Source: CAYJAZ01 sp964371865
GTDB taxonomy: Bacteria > Desulfobacterota > Desulfovibrionia > Desulfovibrionales > Desulfovibrionaceae
DNA length: 12,744 bases
Direction of reading: 5' to 3'
NCBI GenBank assembly: GCA_964371865.1
Contig: CAYJOR010000069.1
Coordinates: forward strand, 1 to 12,744
Program-made: the position numbers and the translations under genes
In this document: piece after piece, positions 12,457-12,744 of the stretch
Position numbering within the stretch: the first letter of the stretch is position 1
Layout of the letters: each line of letters opens with the position of its first letter
Notes under the pieces: generated by a model
What the model was told of the DNA's origin: nothing
The model's input: only the letters and a program-made list of their open reading frames with translations
The model's database searches: none

Positions 12457-12744
12457 CTAATAAGTTACTTTGCGTTCTATGTAGCGGAATTGCAAGAAAG
12501 TCAAAACCATAACGATAAACATAAGAACAACTGATTGCGCAGAAGATCCACCAAAATCAAGCCCAATAAAGCCATCTGTAAATACTTTATAGATAAGAGT
12601 TTGAGTATCTCTTCCTGGGCCACCATGGGTAACAGCGTGCACAATACCAAATGTTTCAAAAAGTGTATAAATCGTATTTACAACTAAAAGGAAGAAAGTT
12701 GTAGGGGAAAGAAGTGGGAAAATAATATTCCAAAAACGTCGCCA
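12457..12744 (-). CDS. ugpA: ABC importer inner-membrane permease, UgpA type (3' part only)
   Basis: Only the last 95 codons are in the window; the reading frame runs on past the right edge, so an internal GTG at 12640-12642 is not the start. The visible part opens WRRFWNIIFPLLSP, the end of the EAA loop region, followed by FFLLVVNTIYTLFETFG, THGGPGRDTQTLIYKVF, the helix SSAQSVVLMFIVMVLTFLQF and the basic end RYIERKVTY. This matches the C terminus of UgpA closely, as I recall it from E. coli. It is the first of the three adjacent permease/ATPase genes. The upstream ugpB binding protein is not in view. Confidence 0.9.
   Translation of the reverse strand, partial: WRRFWNIIFPLLSPTTFFLLVVNTIYTLFETFGIVHAVTHGGPGRDTQTLIYKVFTDGFIGLDFGGSSAQSVVLMFIVMVLTFLQFRYIERKVTY

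Noticed and set aside
12457..12642. Complete 61-residue protein at the right edge
   Set aside because: The frame continues to the window edge and matches UgpA upstream of that start, so it is a truncated view of ugpA.
10454..12744. Functional link between the glycerol-3-phosphate importer and an iron-phosphate compartment
   Set aside because: It is tempting because ferrosomes hold iron and phosphorus, but the genes are on the opposite strand, beyond two hairpins and two unrelated genes; nothing in the sequence supports a link.

Overview
The window is AT-rich DNA, probably from a low-GC Gram-negative anaerobe. The reasons are a complete-looking ugp-type ABC transporter block of proteobacterial flavour and an iron/heavy-metal organelle-type locus of the kind known from Desulfovibrio, Shewanella and other anaerobes. 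I cannot fix the genus. Three blocks are visible.

Block 1 (about 617-8803, + strand) is a nine-gene locus that I read as a candidate ferrosome-like (fez-like) iron-compartment cluster. It holds two divergent P1B-type ATPases (617-2941 and 5520-7685). Each has an N-terminal HMA-like domain; the first carries a PGRVRV motif and the second a degenerate version of it. Around them are a stand-alone HMA-like protein (2972-3286), a protein built of three FeoA-like domains (7713-8435), and five small membrane proteins with glycine-zipper segments. One of these has a YGQG-repeat disordered region (3459-4097). Another resembles the magnetosome protein MamC/Mms13 in layout (4110-4523). Several share an acidic C-terminal tail. 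Close spacing and good ribosome binding sites suggest four transcription units: 617-3286, 3459-4954, 5147-8435 and 8558-8803. The gaps between them carry putative promoters, an inverted repeat and a repeated intergenic element. The working model is inference: the ATPases load a metal, probably iron, into a membrane compartment, the FeoA-like protein regulates or docks to them, and the small membrane proteins shape the compartment or organise its contents.

Block 2 (8977-10224, + strand) holds an orphan three-helix membrane protein and a protein-tyrosine-phosphatase-like protein behind a promoter with a perfect TATAAT box.

Block 3 (10454-12744, - strand) is ugpC, ugpE and the 3' end of ugpA, an ABC importer for glycerol-3-phosphate or a related substrate. 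It converges on block 2, with two strong hairpins in the 229-bp gap. The substrate-binding gene (ugpB) and most of ugpA lie outside the window.

The most interesting points are the ferrosome-like assignment with twin, differently degenerate ATPases, the MamC-like member, the shared C-terminal tail and the repeated intergenic element. No tRNA, rRNA, CRISPR array or transposase was seen.
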